From assembly GCF_033958435.1 (NCBI RefSeq), contig NC_134146.1:28604501-28668500 (forward strand): a stretch of 64,000 bases of DNA, given 5' to 3'. Position 1 is the stretch's first letter; each line of letters starts with the position of its first letter. Made by a program: the position numbers and the translations under genes. The notes beneath the pieces were generated by a model. The model was not told the origin of the DNA, did not search any database, and saw only the letters and a list, made by a program, of their open reading frames with translations. Of this stretch, positions 33,872 through 45,744 are shown piece by piece. This stretch comes from Carettochelys insculpta. Taxonomy: Eukaryota; Chordata; Testudines; Carettochelyidae.

Positions 33872-34125
33872 GGTAGCTGAATGCCAAAAGTGAGGCTACT
33901 CAGTGACAGGCCCCAAAGGAACTTTGACCCTCAAAATCTAGGCACTGCACGAGTGTAGCCACCTCTGGGTTCTGGAGGAGTTTTGTGAATTACAGTGGAT
34001 TCAAAACTCAGGTGTAGCTACCAAAGTTCTTTTGTGGACCTGGGTGTAGGTGGCTGTCTCAAGGTCACACAAGAAGGCTGTGGCTTGAGCAGGCAAATGA
34101 AACTGGCCCTCCCAAGTCTCATACT
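33872..34125 (+). repeat. direct duplication, unit 2 (254 bp)
   Basis: Second copy of 32861-33114, same strand, offset 1,011 bp, roughly 96-97% identical by eye. The sequence diverges sharply on both sides: GATGGGAAACA versus CCTGCCCTAT upstream, AGTGACC versus CACCCTA downstream. The ends of the duplicated block are therefore well defined. Confidence 0.95.
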
Positions 34126-34204
34126 CACCCTATGGGCAGGTGGCATATATGTGCATGCAATACAAGTAGCCCCTGACCCTCAGAGACCATGTATGGCCTT
34201 TGCA

Positions 34205-34945
34205 GACTAGAGTGTCTGAACTAGAGGAGCTAAGTGAGGCAGAGAGGTACATAAATGAGACTATCCAGGACACAGTAGGATGGTCCTATCCCCCAATCAT
34301 ACAGCCTCTGTACTGTGGAGGCTGAAAGGCTCATGAAAGGAGAACATCTAACTGGAGCAGAGGGAAATGATCCCATAGTTAAGATCCTGCTTCCAAATGA
34401 TGTTTTGTTATCCTCTCAGACTGATGATACCTCTCCGAAGGAAGGAACTCCAGTCATTAGTTAAAGACAGGAGTTAGTTATGGGAAATTTTGTCATTAGA
34501 AACATAGACATCTGGGGTTGCAATGACCAGGAAAAGCATATGGTGACTTGCCTGCCCGGTGTGAAGGTTGCGTATCTCTTGAGATATCTAAATAGACTTA
34601 TGTGTAGTGCTGGGGAGGAGCCAGTGGTCATGGCACATGTAGGTAATCAATGACACAGGGTCCTGGAGGCCAAATTTAAGCAGCTGGGAAAGAGACTGAT
34701 GTCCAGAAACTCAATGTTAGTGTTCTCTGAAATGCTTTCTGTTCCACCCATAGGCACAGTTAGATTGGCAGAACTGCAGCGGCTCAATGTGTGACTGAGA
34801 TGATGGTGTAGAGAGGAAGGGTTTAGATTTATTAGGAATTGAGAAAACTTTTGGGAAAGGGAAAAGCTATACAGGAAGAACCAAAATGGAACCAGATTGC
34901 TGCCATTTAAAATTTAAAAGTTGTCGATTTTGCTAAGGGAAATGA
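34205..34945 (+). pseudogene. CR1 LINE ORF1 remnant (SGNH/GDSL-esterase region)
   Basis: Translating from about 34475 gives VIRNIDIWGCNDQEKHMVTC, followed by LPGVKVAYLLRYLNRLMCSA and GEEPVVMAHVG. This is the esterase-like domain of turtle CR1 ORF1 (GDSxIRN near its start, VxHVGxND near the middle). The catalytic GDS motif reads GNF here, so the nucleophile serine is lost. A stop and a short deletion fall within the following NDT region. Upstream sequence (TGATCCCATAGTTAAGATCC) is the typical preceding CR1 DNA. A 5'-part fragment of CR1 is unusual, since most copies keep only the 3' end. Confidence 0.8.
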
Positions 34946-35544
34946 TGATGTACCTGGGTGTGCATAAAATGCCTGTGTGCAATACATTTTGAAAATATAA
35001 CTGTGATGAACAGGGTCTGCTGGTGGCATCGTCTAGTTGTTAAGAGGTTAGACCTCTCTTCACCACGTCTCTGTTTTTATTCTTTCCCTCAGACCATCTC
35101 GATGTATCATGTCAGTTTATCTTTCAATGGAGGTTGATTTCACCCTTGGGTCAGGTTATCACTCAGTCTTCTCTCTCCCAGCCTTTGATGGGATTCCTAG
35201 GAAGATATGGGACTTTGTTATTGACCCCATTCCTTAGTGTCCAATTCCAGACAGGGTCTCAAAAGGTATTTAACCTTTCCTTCCTACACTGAAGCACGGA
35301 GTCTAGAAGGTGAGGAGGGTTTTATTCCTTCTTTATGGGGCAGGGAAAAGGAGAGATTGGGTAGAGGAGGCCCAGGGTTGCCAAAAGCTTCTGCAGATCC
35401 CTGGCCAAGGTTGGGGAGGGGGCCTGGCTTTATGCTCTCAGGAGAGGGGAGGGCCTCGAGCAGAAGGCTGGGGCAGGTAGCCCTCCATACTACATGGAAC
35501 GTGAAGTTTCTCAAGCCCCAGAGCTACATGAAATGCATAACGTG
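34946..35544. other. unassigned sequence
   Basis: Includes a tRNA-like TCGTCTAGTTGTTAAGAGG at 35029, possibly a decayed SINE head, and otherwise nothing recognisable. Confidence 0.4.
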
Positions 35545-35740
35545 GAGCTTTAATGTCAATTTAAAGGGCCTGGGGCTCTGGCCACTGCCTCTGGCACAGT
35601 AGCAGTGGCAGCAGCTGGGAGCCCCAGGCCCCTATGAAGCACGGGGCCCTGGGGCAATTGCCCACCTTCCCTGTCAATGGGCCTGGAGAGCACAGGCCCT
35701 CTCACTCTACCAGGCTCCAGGCCTGAGTGCTGTACCAAAG
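35545..35740 (+). repeat. GC-rich palindromic repeat family, copy 5
   Basis: CAATTTAAAGGGCCTGGGGC at 35557, then CTCTGGCACAGTAGCAGTGG, CAGCTGGGAGCCCCAGGCCC and a CAATTGCCCACCTTCCCTG tail. Same order as the copies at 23.1 and 37.7 kb. Confidence 0.65.
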
Positions 35741-36218
35741 TCCAGCATGCAACAGTGCCTTAAGGCTGCCTCTCTGGGCCACTTCCTAGCACCCAATTTC
35801 TTGTCAAACTTTCACCATCAGGAGAATTAGTAAAAGAAAAGGTACTAAATGAACCTTCAGCCCCCTGAGCTTAAGGGCCAAGTGCTTCCACTCCAGGAGA
35901 AGACTGTTGTAACATTGGAGGACAGCTTCTTCACCCTGCCTTGTCAGACTGCTTCTGAAATGCATCTCCAGCTGGAGCATGCTCTGCAGGTATGACCGGG
36001 TAAGGCCTTTTGGGCATAGAATTGCTCCATAACCCCTTCAGTTCTAGGAGTACTGGAACTTAACATCTTTGGCCAGCACACAAATTATTCAGGTGCATAA
36101 ATCAGGCTTCAGCTGGTGAACTACAAGCACCTAGTGTGAAATCCTTGTTCAGAATGACATGAAGTAAGACAGATTTTGTTCAAAACAACACAACGTAAGA
36201 ACATTATAGCTCAACTGA
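35741..36218. other. unassigned spacer
   Basis: Nothing recognisable. Confidence 0.4.
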
Positions 36219-36219
36219 G

Positions 36220-36523
36220 TACAGGTTGGACCTCTCTAATCTGGAACTCTCTTGTCTGGCAAACTCCCTAGTCCGGCATGATGTTAGTTAGCTTGATGAC
36301 CACTTATCATGGGTGTGGTCAAGTTTCCCATGAGCCCATAAAGTTTGTTTACAGCCACAAGTCCTGCCTCTCAGTGTTCTGTACTCTTATTTAGCTGTAA
36401 TTTAGCCCTAACTGTCTTCTAAGAGCCCAGTAAGTTGTGAAAGTATTGGTAACGTGCAACAAATTCTCTTGATTGGCACCAATCAGGTCCCAAGGTTGCT
36501 GGATGAGAGAAGGTCAACCTGTA
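36220..36523 (+). mobile_element. Tigger-like MITE, copy 3
   Basis: TA-CAGGTTGGACCTCTCTAA on the left and AGAAGGTCAACCTG-TA on the right. The body aligns throughout with 22036-22351 and 62918-63231. Confidence 0.85.
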
Positions 36524-37609
36524 GTTCAGTGCACCACTTTTGAAACATACAGCAATCTGTCAGAGTGGGCAATCAGAATAGAGCTGGAACTCACTAAGCT
36601 GCAAACCTCAAACTCAGACACAGGACTCACATACATAACCCACCCTGATAACCAGTCACCATTCTGATCTATCAAGGACTTCTCCTTTGGCCCACTCTTC
36701 CTTGCTGTAGGTTAGTTAGGCTCCTTCTAACATAATTCCAGCACTGGCTGCCGTGTCTCCTCGTTGGTCAATCCAGGTGTAGCTCTTCTTAGAAAAGCGC
36801 TGCTCAGGCTCAGGTCCTTGATCACCTGGTATGTTACACAAGACTATTCAGTATCTGTTCACCCTGTGGCAAAATCCTCTTTGCTATCTGTCCTCTTCCA
36901 GCCCTCAAAAAACTATCTATGCAACACTATTACCCCACCCTCACATACACAGCTCAGCCAGAACAAACAAAAAAACCAGCTCACAAACATTTAGAATCAT
37001 AAACATGGACATCAACAAACTCACACTGCCAAAGTGCAGGGCGCACTCAAACTAGGCAGGAGTTCAGTTTATTTTTTCTATAAATGGTAGAAATATTAAC
37101 TTTTATGAAGCAGTCATAAGCTCTCCATACATATGCCAGGTTCAGATTAATTGGAGTTGGATGATGGTATAGGAGTGTAGGCCCAGACCTATAATGAAAG
37201 TACTATAATTAAACTAGAATCTTAGCTCTTTTGTTTCTAGCCCTACTGAATGGAAGGCAAAGTTTGAAAATCTGATCACAGTGTAACTGATGACTGCCTG
37301 CAGCTGCAAGGAGCTCCTATTCAACATAATGGTGCAATCTGCTACTACATCACCTAGACAGCATGAAGATAAGGTCACGGGGGTAATGCTTCCAATTTCC
37401 TTATTTCAACAGATTTGTTCACTGGCATCAGAAGTGGAATTAAGGGGAAATGTCACGTAGCTAGCTCTGAGTGACATTTTCCAGGGAAAATAATTCTGTC
37501 TAAAAATCACTGTGTATGTGGTAGCCTCATAATGCTCTTGGATAGGCCAGAAGTTCCCAAAGAGCTTTTTCAGACAGGTTGTGGGCGCAAAGGAAGTTCT
37601 GATGAAGAG
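36524..37609. other. unassigned sequence
   Basis: About 1.1 kb with no recognisable element or exon. Confidence 0.4.
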
Positions 37610-38060
37610 GCCTGCCAACCACGGGGTGGGAGGGGAGGACAAAGGGGATAGTTGCCACTGGGCCCAGCATTTCAAAGGGGCCCAGAGCTCCAGCTGCCTC
37701 TGCAGTAGCAGCAGTGGCAGCTGGAGTGGTGGGCCCCTTTGACACGTGGCAGAGCACTACGTCACTGTGAAGCATATGGTGGTAGGGGGGCCTCAAGGCT
37801 GACTGCCCTAAGCCCTGCTCCTTCCACCTTTGGCCCCTGTGGGGAGCTGGGCTTCTCTCCCACCTTGCCCCCAGGCTGGTGAAGACTTGACACCGCTGCT
37901 AATGAAGCCCACCTGAAGCCCAGCTATGGATTGGGAACAAGATAAGATTCATTAGCAGTGGAACCAACAGCCTCTGTGGGTCTGGCACCTTGGTGTGGCC
38001 AAGGGTGGAAGGGGCAGGGCTCAGAGCAGTCAGCTCTGAGGCCACATCACCACCACACTT
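37610..38060 (-). repeat. GC-rich palindromic repeat family, copy 6
   Basis: Contains GGGCCCAGCATTTCAAAGGG, CCTCTGCAGTAGCAGCAGTG and GCAGCTGGAG, then GGCCAAGGGTGGAAGGGGCA and CAGTCAGCTCTGAGG near 37996-38040. It looks like two overlapping or tandem copies rather than one. Confidence 0.6.
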
Positions 38061-38480
38061 TCAGGGTGAGTCAAACGCTGCAACTCCATGACATTCCTGC
38101 TAGCTGGAGCTGACATCCTCTTACATCTTCTCAAATTTTCACTCCTAATTTTGGATCATCTGACTTTTGTGGGGTGAAGCGAGAGCCTGAGGGGACGTCT
38201 ATACATCCATCCCTTATTCAAACAGTACTTTACTTATGAGTACTCACTAAAATGAGGGAGACGTATACCCACCTATGGTCACTAAATGAGTGAACTTCCT
38301 CTGCTAATATGAGCAAGCCACAGGGTCCCTGGCCGGGAAGTGGGGAGACCTGCACACTCCCAGCAGCCCCAAACTTCCCCCAGCCTTAGAACCCCCCTGT
38401 AGCCCCAAACTTCCCCAGTATTAGACCCTCTCACAACATCCCTAAATTTTCCCCAGCCTTAGATCCCCTCCACCCCCACC
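38061..38480. other. unassigned, with a short tandem CCCCAGCCTTAGA motif
   Basis: Between 38355 and 38520 the phrase AACTTCCCC-AGCCTTAGA-CCCC-TC recurs about four times at roughly 40-bp spacing, a short degenerate minisatellite. A GACGTCTATAC near 38196 may be a decayed foldback end. Confidence 0.45.
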
Positions 38481-38820
38481 CCACTGCAGCTCTAAACGGC
38501 CCCAGCCTTAGACACTCCTACTCCTTCCACAGCCTCTTCAGTGGGGCTGCTAGGCTGGGTGGCTCCCCCAGCCCTCCTGCTCCTAGCAGGTAACAGTTGT
38601 TAAAACCAATTAACGCAAGTGTTAAGGTTTCATTATCTAGGCATACGGTAATTGCTATCTTTAGTGATAGATATTTGCCTGAGGCAGCAGTGTTAAAAAA
38701 CTGCAAATAGCTTCTTAACAGCCACATGCAGTTCAGAACTGCCCAGCTGGTGACCCTTAACAAATCTAATGGTGACCCATGTTTGGGTCCTGACCCATAG
38801 GCTTGGGAATCCCTGCTCTA
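38481..38820. repeat. possible decayed hAT-like repeat, right end only
   Basis: The right side reads GGTGACCCATGTTTGGGTCC, then TTGGGAATCCCTGCTCTA at 38804-38821, which resembles the right end of Charlie-type hAT elements (GGGAACCACTG). The matching left end is not clear. Confidence 0.35.
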
Positions 38821-39054
38821 CATACATACACTACATCCTATTCCTGGTGCCAAACTATTCAAATACATCAGAAAAGTACCTAAACTCAATTGGTTTATGT
38901 CAAGTTACAAGCACTTAGACCAAATCAGAGACTTTTACATGTATTTTAATGCGAATTTAGTGTCGCTTTTATGAGTTCTTGCCTATGAGCAGAAATTTGG
39001 GAACCAATTGTGCTCATATAGCAAGGGATGAGTGGACTAGATTCAGAAAGTCAA

Positions 39055-39320
39055 CTGAAGATACAAAATTCTGTCTACACCAACTGCATAGCTAAAATCG
39101 ACATATCTACGCTCATCTAACTTTTCTTTGTATACAGAAGGTCAAGGGAGAGTTTCTCCTCCAACCTCCCTTACCCCTTGTGTGTTGCGAGGAGTACAAG
39201 GGTCAACTGCGACTGTGAGAGCTTGATTTTGTGCATCCATACAAGATGCGTGAAATTAAAGCCTGGAAGATTGACTCTGGCTGGGCCAACCTTCTATGGT
39301 AGAGTAGATGTAGCCTCAAT
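39055..39320. mobile_element. decayed CTGTCTACAC MITE
   Basis: Left end TCTGTCTACACCAACTGCAT and right end AGTAGATGTAGCCTCAA are the remains of TCTACAC-type inverted repeats. An inner AAAATCGACATATCTACGC block recalls an abundant turtle Harbinger-like MITE. No TSD read. Confidence 0.45.
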
Positions 39321-39789
39321 GTTACTTGAAAGTAGTTCTGCTAAGTGAATTACGATAGCTCTGGGATACAAGATATAGTGGAGGGTGAATCTACAGCACA
39401 CACTAAATTAAAAATATGCTTGTAAAGCCATTTAAAAACTTTCTATAATGATTGACTGCATATATTGAATTTTTGTCATTTTAATATTATCAAACAGATT
39501 ATCCTCATAGCCATAGTAAACTTGGCCTCACACTAGAATGATTTTAAAGCATATTCTTAATAATCTTGTATAAAGAGTCTTCTAGAACTCCTGAATGATT
39601 GCTAATACCATATATCCCTTCAGTTCGTAACTGCACACATTCTGTAATTTTGTTGAATGCTAAATAGACAGTGTCCGATGTTCTCTCTCACATTAGCTGC
39701 GAGAAGCCCTCCCAAAAGAAATGGAATGGGGCTATGAGCACACAAGGACATGAACAGTAGCTCAGTGGCACGAAGCCTGTTTAGTACAA

Positions 39790-40035
39790 GTATAAAGGTA
39801 CTACACTGCAGCCAGAGGGTATGACTGTAGCTTGTGTAGATGTGCTCAAACTACGTTAAATTTAGCTAGCTCAGGTATTGGAGCAGCGAAGTTTCAGCAG
39901 CATGTGTGTCTGTAATAGCTGTACATACCCACCTGGAAATCTGGGTACTTACTTGCACTGTATTACAGCTTCATTGTTCCAGGACCCGGGCTAGTTTGAT
40001 TAAATCTAGCTTGAATATAGAGAAGCTGCACACCT
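39790..40035. mobile_element. probable turtle MITE with TAGCTAGCTC blocks
   Basis: Starts TACACTGCAGCCAGAGGGTA and contains AAATTTAGCTAGCTCAGG, CAGCAGCATGTG, a ACCCACCTGGAAATCTGGGT palindrome and GGGCTAGTTTGATTAAATCT. This order matches a foldback repeat I remember from turtles. Fragments of the same type may lie near 45235-45360. Confidence 0.45.
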
Positions 40036-40449
40036 ATATTTTTATGGAAATATATTTTTGAATCTAAATATGCCTAACTCAAACACGCTTTATGCAAAAG
40101 GTGGCCTGTAAGCTGAATGCTTAGGTGGCAATTCAGGAGAGATTCAGGTGCTGCCAAGCTGATTAGCAGAACACCCACAGCAGCCCACAGTGGACAGCAT
40201 GTGTTTCTATTGGTGGTGCACATCTGCACATGTAGTGGTGCGTGTAACAAAATGTATGCTGTCCATGGATGGAAAAAATTAGAGGGAGCACTGCCTATCA
40301 CTTGCCATTGAAGAGCTTGTAGTGTGCTGAACGTGTACATGCTACTTGTGTGCGTGTGTCATTCCAGTATCTGAAGTTACAAATATAAAGTATAAACGTG
40401 TTTAGATAGGTAGATAGATGTACTAAATGAAGGCCATTAGTATCAGTCA

Positions 40450-41700
40450 AAGAACTTAATCACATGGTGCTCATGATGTTGATCTGTAGTCTTGCTTTTC
40501 TTGTAAGCCTGGGCTATGGTTAGTCCTGCCAAGACATGTGGCCAGGTCATCTGATGCTGGAACCCGTTTTGGGTGTGATACTTTTCTATGGGATTGTGAA
40601 AAGCTTGAAACTGAACACAAAGGAATCCTGCCTGGGGCAAAAATCTCTTTATAGACAGGAAACCAAACAATAGGAGCAGTTGTCAGACACCAAGAACCCC
40701 CTGCTTACCACCCAAAAGACTGCTAGAAACATCTCAAACTGAATAGGGGAAAGGAACAGGCCCAAGATGGGAGGCTTCACAAGCTGTGAAAAAAGATGTT
40801 TAGAACTACAGGTAGGGTAAGAAATTTCATGTAACAAGTTCCTTGGATGGTGTGTTTTGTTTTACTTTGCTTAGTAACTTACTTTGATCTGTCTGTCATG
40901 AATGAGTAGGGAAGGAGTTAATCTCTTCCTGAGGTAATTTGAGCCCAGGCGAGCCAATGGGAGTGGAGTGACTTTTTGAACTGAGAACAATTGCAGTTTA
41001 TGGGGCTTTTCTTCCGCTGGGAATGAGAGAGAAAAGACGGAGAGAGAAGGATGTCTCCCAGTTAATTGAAATGAATCATATAAATATCCTGATAGTCTCA
41101 AGATCAGCCTTAGAGATATAAGTAAAATGGAAATGTATAGTTAGACATGATCAGGTTATGGTTATTTTGAATTTGGTTGGACTGGCTGCTGCTGTTTGCT
41201 TGTTACCTTGATTGGTTGTTTGCTGCTCTGTTCCTTTTCTTTTTCTTAACGTTTTTCCCCTGTAATTTTTAAGCTGAATACCCGGGAAATATTTTTCTCT
41301 GCATGCAACCCATGATGTATTTTCTCTTGCTTTGTGAATAAATCACTGTTTTTAAGCAATTTATTTGATTCATGTGTCCTACAAAGAGTCTATGTATGTT
41401 CATACCTTAGTCTAAAAGGTCAGCTCCTACATTATAGTTCTTTGTATCTAATCTCTATCTTGAGGGTGGGTTAAGAGCTTGGGGTACCCCATAGGAAGAC
41501 ATCCTGAGTGTGTCTTCTCACGATAGGGGGTCTTTTCCCACTCAGGTGGTGGCAGCCCTACCGCCCAGGGTCTGGGGATCTGTGACCTTATGAAGTTACA
41601 AAGTAAAGCCTGTGTGTAGGCAAGGTGTTTTAAGTTTTTGCAGGGCCCCACTTTCTGCACTCAGAGTGGCAGAGTGGGGACAAACCCTTGACACTGTCAT
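40450..41700 (+). repeat. probable long turtle interspersed repeat
   Basis: The 3' part is the most recognisable: TGTGAATAAATCACTGTTTT with an AATAAA signal (41335), GGTGGTGGCAGCCCTACCGC (41544), AGGGCCCCACTTTCTGCACT (41643) and GAGTGGCAGAGTGGGGACAA. These phrases recur in turtle genomes in this order. The 5' boundary and class (LTR-related or not) are uncertain, and no protein is encoded. Confidence 0.4.
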
Positions 41701-42427
41701 TACTTGAAAACACTTAAATCCTACTTTTAAAACTTAATAAAATCAGTTTTGTTTATCATTAAACCCAGCATAAATAATTGTTACCTGTGGGGACAACAGC
41801 TGTGTGTATCTCTCTTTCACTAATAAAGGCAGTGAACAATATACATGCACCCACCGTATAAAACTTCTGTGCAGAGTAAAATGGATTTATCTGGTCCCAT
41901 TGGGAGCGAGCACCTGGGTGCTGTGTCAAGTCCCTGTGACTGAGCCTTCCTAGAAATGAGCTGTTCTCAGTGGCTGTATTGATCTGCTGTGGGCTGTAAC
42001 TACAATTCCGTGTCTTTGCTGGTGGGACACCAGAGGTTCTGGCTTAGTAAGACAGAGTGGTGAGGTCGGCAGAGTCAGTGGTATGATCAGCTCATCAGGT
42101 GAAAGTCTCAAGGAGATCTTTGTGACTCAACTCCTCACAGCATGTCCACACCAACTGCAATCACAGACTGTGATCTCAGTGAAGACACATCCTAAGTATA
42201 ACACACTTGCTGAGAAGAAGAGGTAGAAGTATAGTAGGAAATGGAACTAGCACATGTATGAGATAAACCACCAGGCCACCTCCTCTAAGAGCACTTGAAT
42301 TGGAATCTTTCCATTGATTACAATGGGCTCAAGATTAGGTGCTCAGCACAGTTATATTACACTCTCACTGTTATAGTGTTTACATCCATTTTCTGCCCAA
42401 CGTGCGCTCTCATGTATACCAATGAAG
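41701..42427. other. unassigned sequence
   Basis: Nothing recognisable beyond ordinary AT-rich sequence. Confidence 0.4.
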
Positions 42428-43148
42428 TACAAGCTGCACCTACCTTAATCGGCACACTCGGGACCTGACAGGTCCAAACAAGAGAATTTACCAGATAGGG
42501 GGATGTGCAGGGCTTCTGAACACAAACAGCTCTGCACTCGGAGGTTGCTGCAGCCCCAACGTCTCTCCCTGGGACTCTGGTCCCAGCACAGGCTCCCAGA
42601 GGCTGCCGTGGGGCTCCAGCCAGCCCCTGCCCCCCAACCCCAGCTGCCATGGGGCAGATGTGTGCTCCAGCTTCCAGCCCCACATCAGCCTCCCAGCACC
42701 TGGCGCTGAAGGGCAAGTTGGGGCTTTATCTCCTGGCCCATTCAGCCACAGAGCCAGAAGGGGCTCCAGCTCCTGGCTCCGCTCTACCACAGGGCCAACG
42801 GGGTCTCTGGCTCACAACCCCGCAGCAGCCTCCCAGCCCCTGCTTCCACGGAGCAAGCAGGGGCTCCAGCTCCTAGCCCCATGGCAGCCTCCCAGCCCCT
42901 GCTGCTTCAGGACAAGCAGGGGCTCCAGGGCCCAGCCCGGTTATGCTGCATGGCTGGAAGGGGCTGTAGCTCCCAGCCCTGCTCTGCTGCATGGCTGTCA
43001 GGGGCTTCCAGCCCTGTGGCAGGCTCCCAGCAGGCAGGCAGGTGCTCCAGCTCCTAGCCCCACTGGGGGCGCTGCACTGGCCCACTACATCCAGCCTCTG
43101 GATGTTGCCAGATGAGAGAATACCAGATCTGAGAAGTGCAGCCTGCAC
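42428..43148. mobile_element. Tigger-like MITE relative expanded by GC-rich tandem repeats
   Basis: The ends CAAGCTGCACCTACC and (reversed) TGCAGGCTGCACTTCTC are inverted. Just inside are CACTCGGGACCTGACAGGTC and CCAGATGAGAGAATACCAGA, the inner blocks of the Tigger-like family at 16.7, 22.0, 36.2 and 62.9 kb. The centre (42500-43075) is an array of imperfect GC-rich units of about 55-65 bp built on AGGGGCTCCAGCTCCTAGCC and CAGCCTCCCAGCCCCTG. Open frames of up to 151 codons across it are composition artefacts. Confidence 0.7.
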
Positions 43149-44629
43149 CAGAAGCAACTATGACACAAAAGTTCCCATCGATAGACAAAATACGTCTTCT
43201 ATACTCTGAACACGCCTAACAAAAATTCAAATTCCACAATAGTATTAAGGAAACAAGTCAGTGTGATGCTACTTAGATATCCATGCAGTAGATCAGTGGA
43301 AAAAGTATTCTGTGAGAGATGTTTTATTTATGAGATATGTCAATTTCGTCTAAACTAAAATAAAAATCAGTCAGATACATCCCCAGCCAGTATAAATCAA
43401 CATGACCCTATGGAAGTGAATGGACGACAGTGATTTAAACTAGCTAAGAAAATTGTATATGTGTGTGCCCGTGGGTAGCTGTACATGCCCCACAATTTGT
43501 CTGTCAGGAACAAGATTTGGTGCACTCCACTGCACATTCATGAGCTGCATCTTGACAAGAAAGTATAAATTATGACAATGAGGAGATGAAAACAAACTAA
43601 CAGCTCTACAGTAAAAGCTCAGAATAATTTTTTTTCCTAAAGATTTTTAAAAAAATCTGTAAAATGTTAAAGAATGAAGGAAAAGAAGGCTGAAGTTTCA
43701 AATCCTACACTTTGGCCCCTGCTTTATTTTGTCTGTATCTTTCTTCTTCAGTAAAGCAATTCTTTAATAAGAACATAAGATCTATAGAGAGAGATTAGAG
43801 GCTCAGACAGTGCTTCAGTCCTGCAAGTTAGGACTACCCAAACCTTTAGCCACTGAATACCTTCAAAATAACTCAGGATTAAATTAAATTTTCAGCAACA
43901 GTTCAATAGCATCCTAGCAGAGATAAGCCTTCTGACAGTCAAGTAGAAACACGGGCCTGGATTCTGACCTTGTGTAAATCCAGAATAACTTTGTTGGCCT
44001 AATGGAGTTATTTCAGATTTATCTCAGGGCTAGAGAGCAGTTTTTGGCCCTTTATCAGCCATATACTATAAATTCAGCATTCAACATCCTCTACTATTTT
44101 CTATTTGTTGCCTGTGGTAGAATTACCTAATGAGGTTCAGTAGTAGATACACAGAGACATGAGCCCAAGACCTTTCAGTGTTTACATTGGTTGCAGAGTA
44201 TTATATATCTTGGATTCTTTACGGATCAGCTGGATTTACACAACAATATTAAGCATCTCAAAGAGTGAAGCAGCTTTAGATCTGGTGCTGGTAGCATCTC
44301 ATTACGTAATTAGGTTCCTGTTTTTAAAAAAAAGTAATTGGTGTTCTCCTATCTTTTACTTCCCTTTGATCGTAGAGTTCATAGGCTGTGCATTGTTCAG
44401 TGCAGGGTGAATTGTAGCCCATTGCACATACTGTCTCATGCATCCAGAACATGCAATCTCCTGTAATTAGTCATTGACATGGTTCTTTGGTGCTTTATCT
44501 CAACATGATAGATGTGGTTAAAAAGAGAGATGCCAAATATGGCTGTCCTATTACTCATGCCTATGCCATCTTGTGGCAAATGGAATCAACTCAGAAAAGA
44601 AAGTTTTAATGAGCAGAGAACCCAGCAGA
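43149..44629. other. unassigned AT-rich sequence
   Basis: About 1.5 kb with no recognised element or exon. Confidence 0.45.
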
Positions 44630-44850
44630 GGAGGTCCAGAGATCCTTCCCCGTCAGCTCTTCGATGCTGCCTCAATGGTGGCAGGAGGTGCCCCAGGAGT
44701 GTTGTATAGGGCCTGGGGTTCTGGCCACCACTGCTATTGCAGTAGCAGTGGTGGTGGCCAGGAGCTCCAGCCTCCTCAGGATCTTTTGAACTGGGAAACC
44801 ACTCTCTTCATCTCCCTGCCCCCTCATTGGGAGGCCTGAGTGTGGGGGCT
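44630..44850 (+). repeat. GC-rich palindromic repeat family, copy 7
   Basis: Core hairpin at 44708-44770: GGGCCTGGGGTTCTGGCCAC, CTGCTATTGCAGTAGCAGTG and GGTGGCCAGGAGCTCCAG. Same plan as the other copies, with a more complete CAG palindrome. Confidence 0.6.
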
Positions 44851-45744
44851 CATTATTCAGGAGTCAGGCTGCTGGTGTTGGGGGTACCTGAGGGCAAAAC
44901 AGAGGAGTTAAGCAGGAATGGGGGTGACAGCAAATCTACAGAACCTACCCTGACACACACACTTTAAATGGGACTCCACAAGCCTTGCACATACACCTGT
45001 ACTGAAACAGAAGGAGTCAAACAGCATGTGGAGAATGCTGGCTGGAAAACTAATCTAACTTTTTGACAGAAAAAGCTATTTTTTGTTGAAATCAAAACAT
45101 TTCAAAGAATATATCAATATGGAAGGCAATCCCTATAGGGAAAAAAAAGACTTCCCATAAAGATAAATTGAAAAAAATGTTTGGAAAATTTTCATTTTGG
45201 ATTTCCGGCTATGTTTCTCTTTGCCGATGTCTGGCTGATGTACATCTGCTAGCTCAGCTCAAGCTAGTGTGCTAAAAGAAGCAGTGTGGCGACAGTGGCA
45301 CAAGTGATGTCTCAGCTGTACTCTTGTATCAACACCCATTCACAACTAACGTGGCCTTCATTTGGCTTAGCTTGATTCAGAAAATGACTAAAGATAAACC
45401 AAACTAAGGCAACTTTAACCCTAAATAACAGAGTCCTCATGGATTTAAAATAGTGAAACTAATTCACCCCAAATTTACACATTTAGTTAACTGAGATTAA
45501 CTTTCAAGCTAAAGCTTTAATATTTATTAACCAAGTTCATAAGACACATGTAAATGACATACTACCCATAGGATGTATTAGTCCCCAACACTTACAATGA
45601 AAACATAGACAGAATTATTATTTAATTATCCAAGACATAACTCAAATGCAATCCTACTGCCATTTGTGCAAACATGCCGCTATGTAAAGTGCAAACAACA
45701 CATTAAGACTGCAAAGTCAAGTGCTCCAAGTTAACAAATCTCCT
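44851..45744. other. mostly unassigned
   Basis: Includes TGCTAGCTCAGCTCAAGCTA and CACAAGTGATGTCTCAGCTG at 45248-45320, possibly a fragment of the MITE type at 39.8 kb. Nothing else recognised. Confidence 0.4.

Noticed and set aside
32984..34210. Two paralogous short frames beginning MDSKLRCSYQ
   Set aside because: They share sequence only because the 254-bp block is duplicated. Neither has flanking coding features.
42660..43115. 151-codon Pro/Ser/Ala-rich open frame
   Set aside because: Product of the GC-rich tandem array in 42428-43148. Equivalent frames exist on the other strand.
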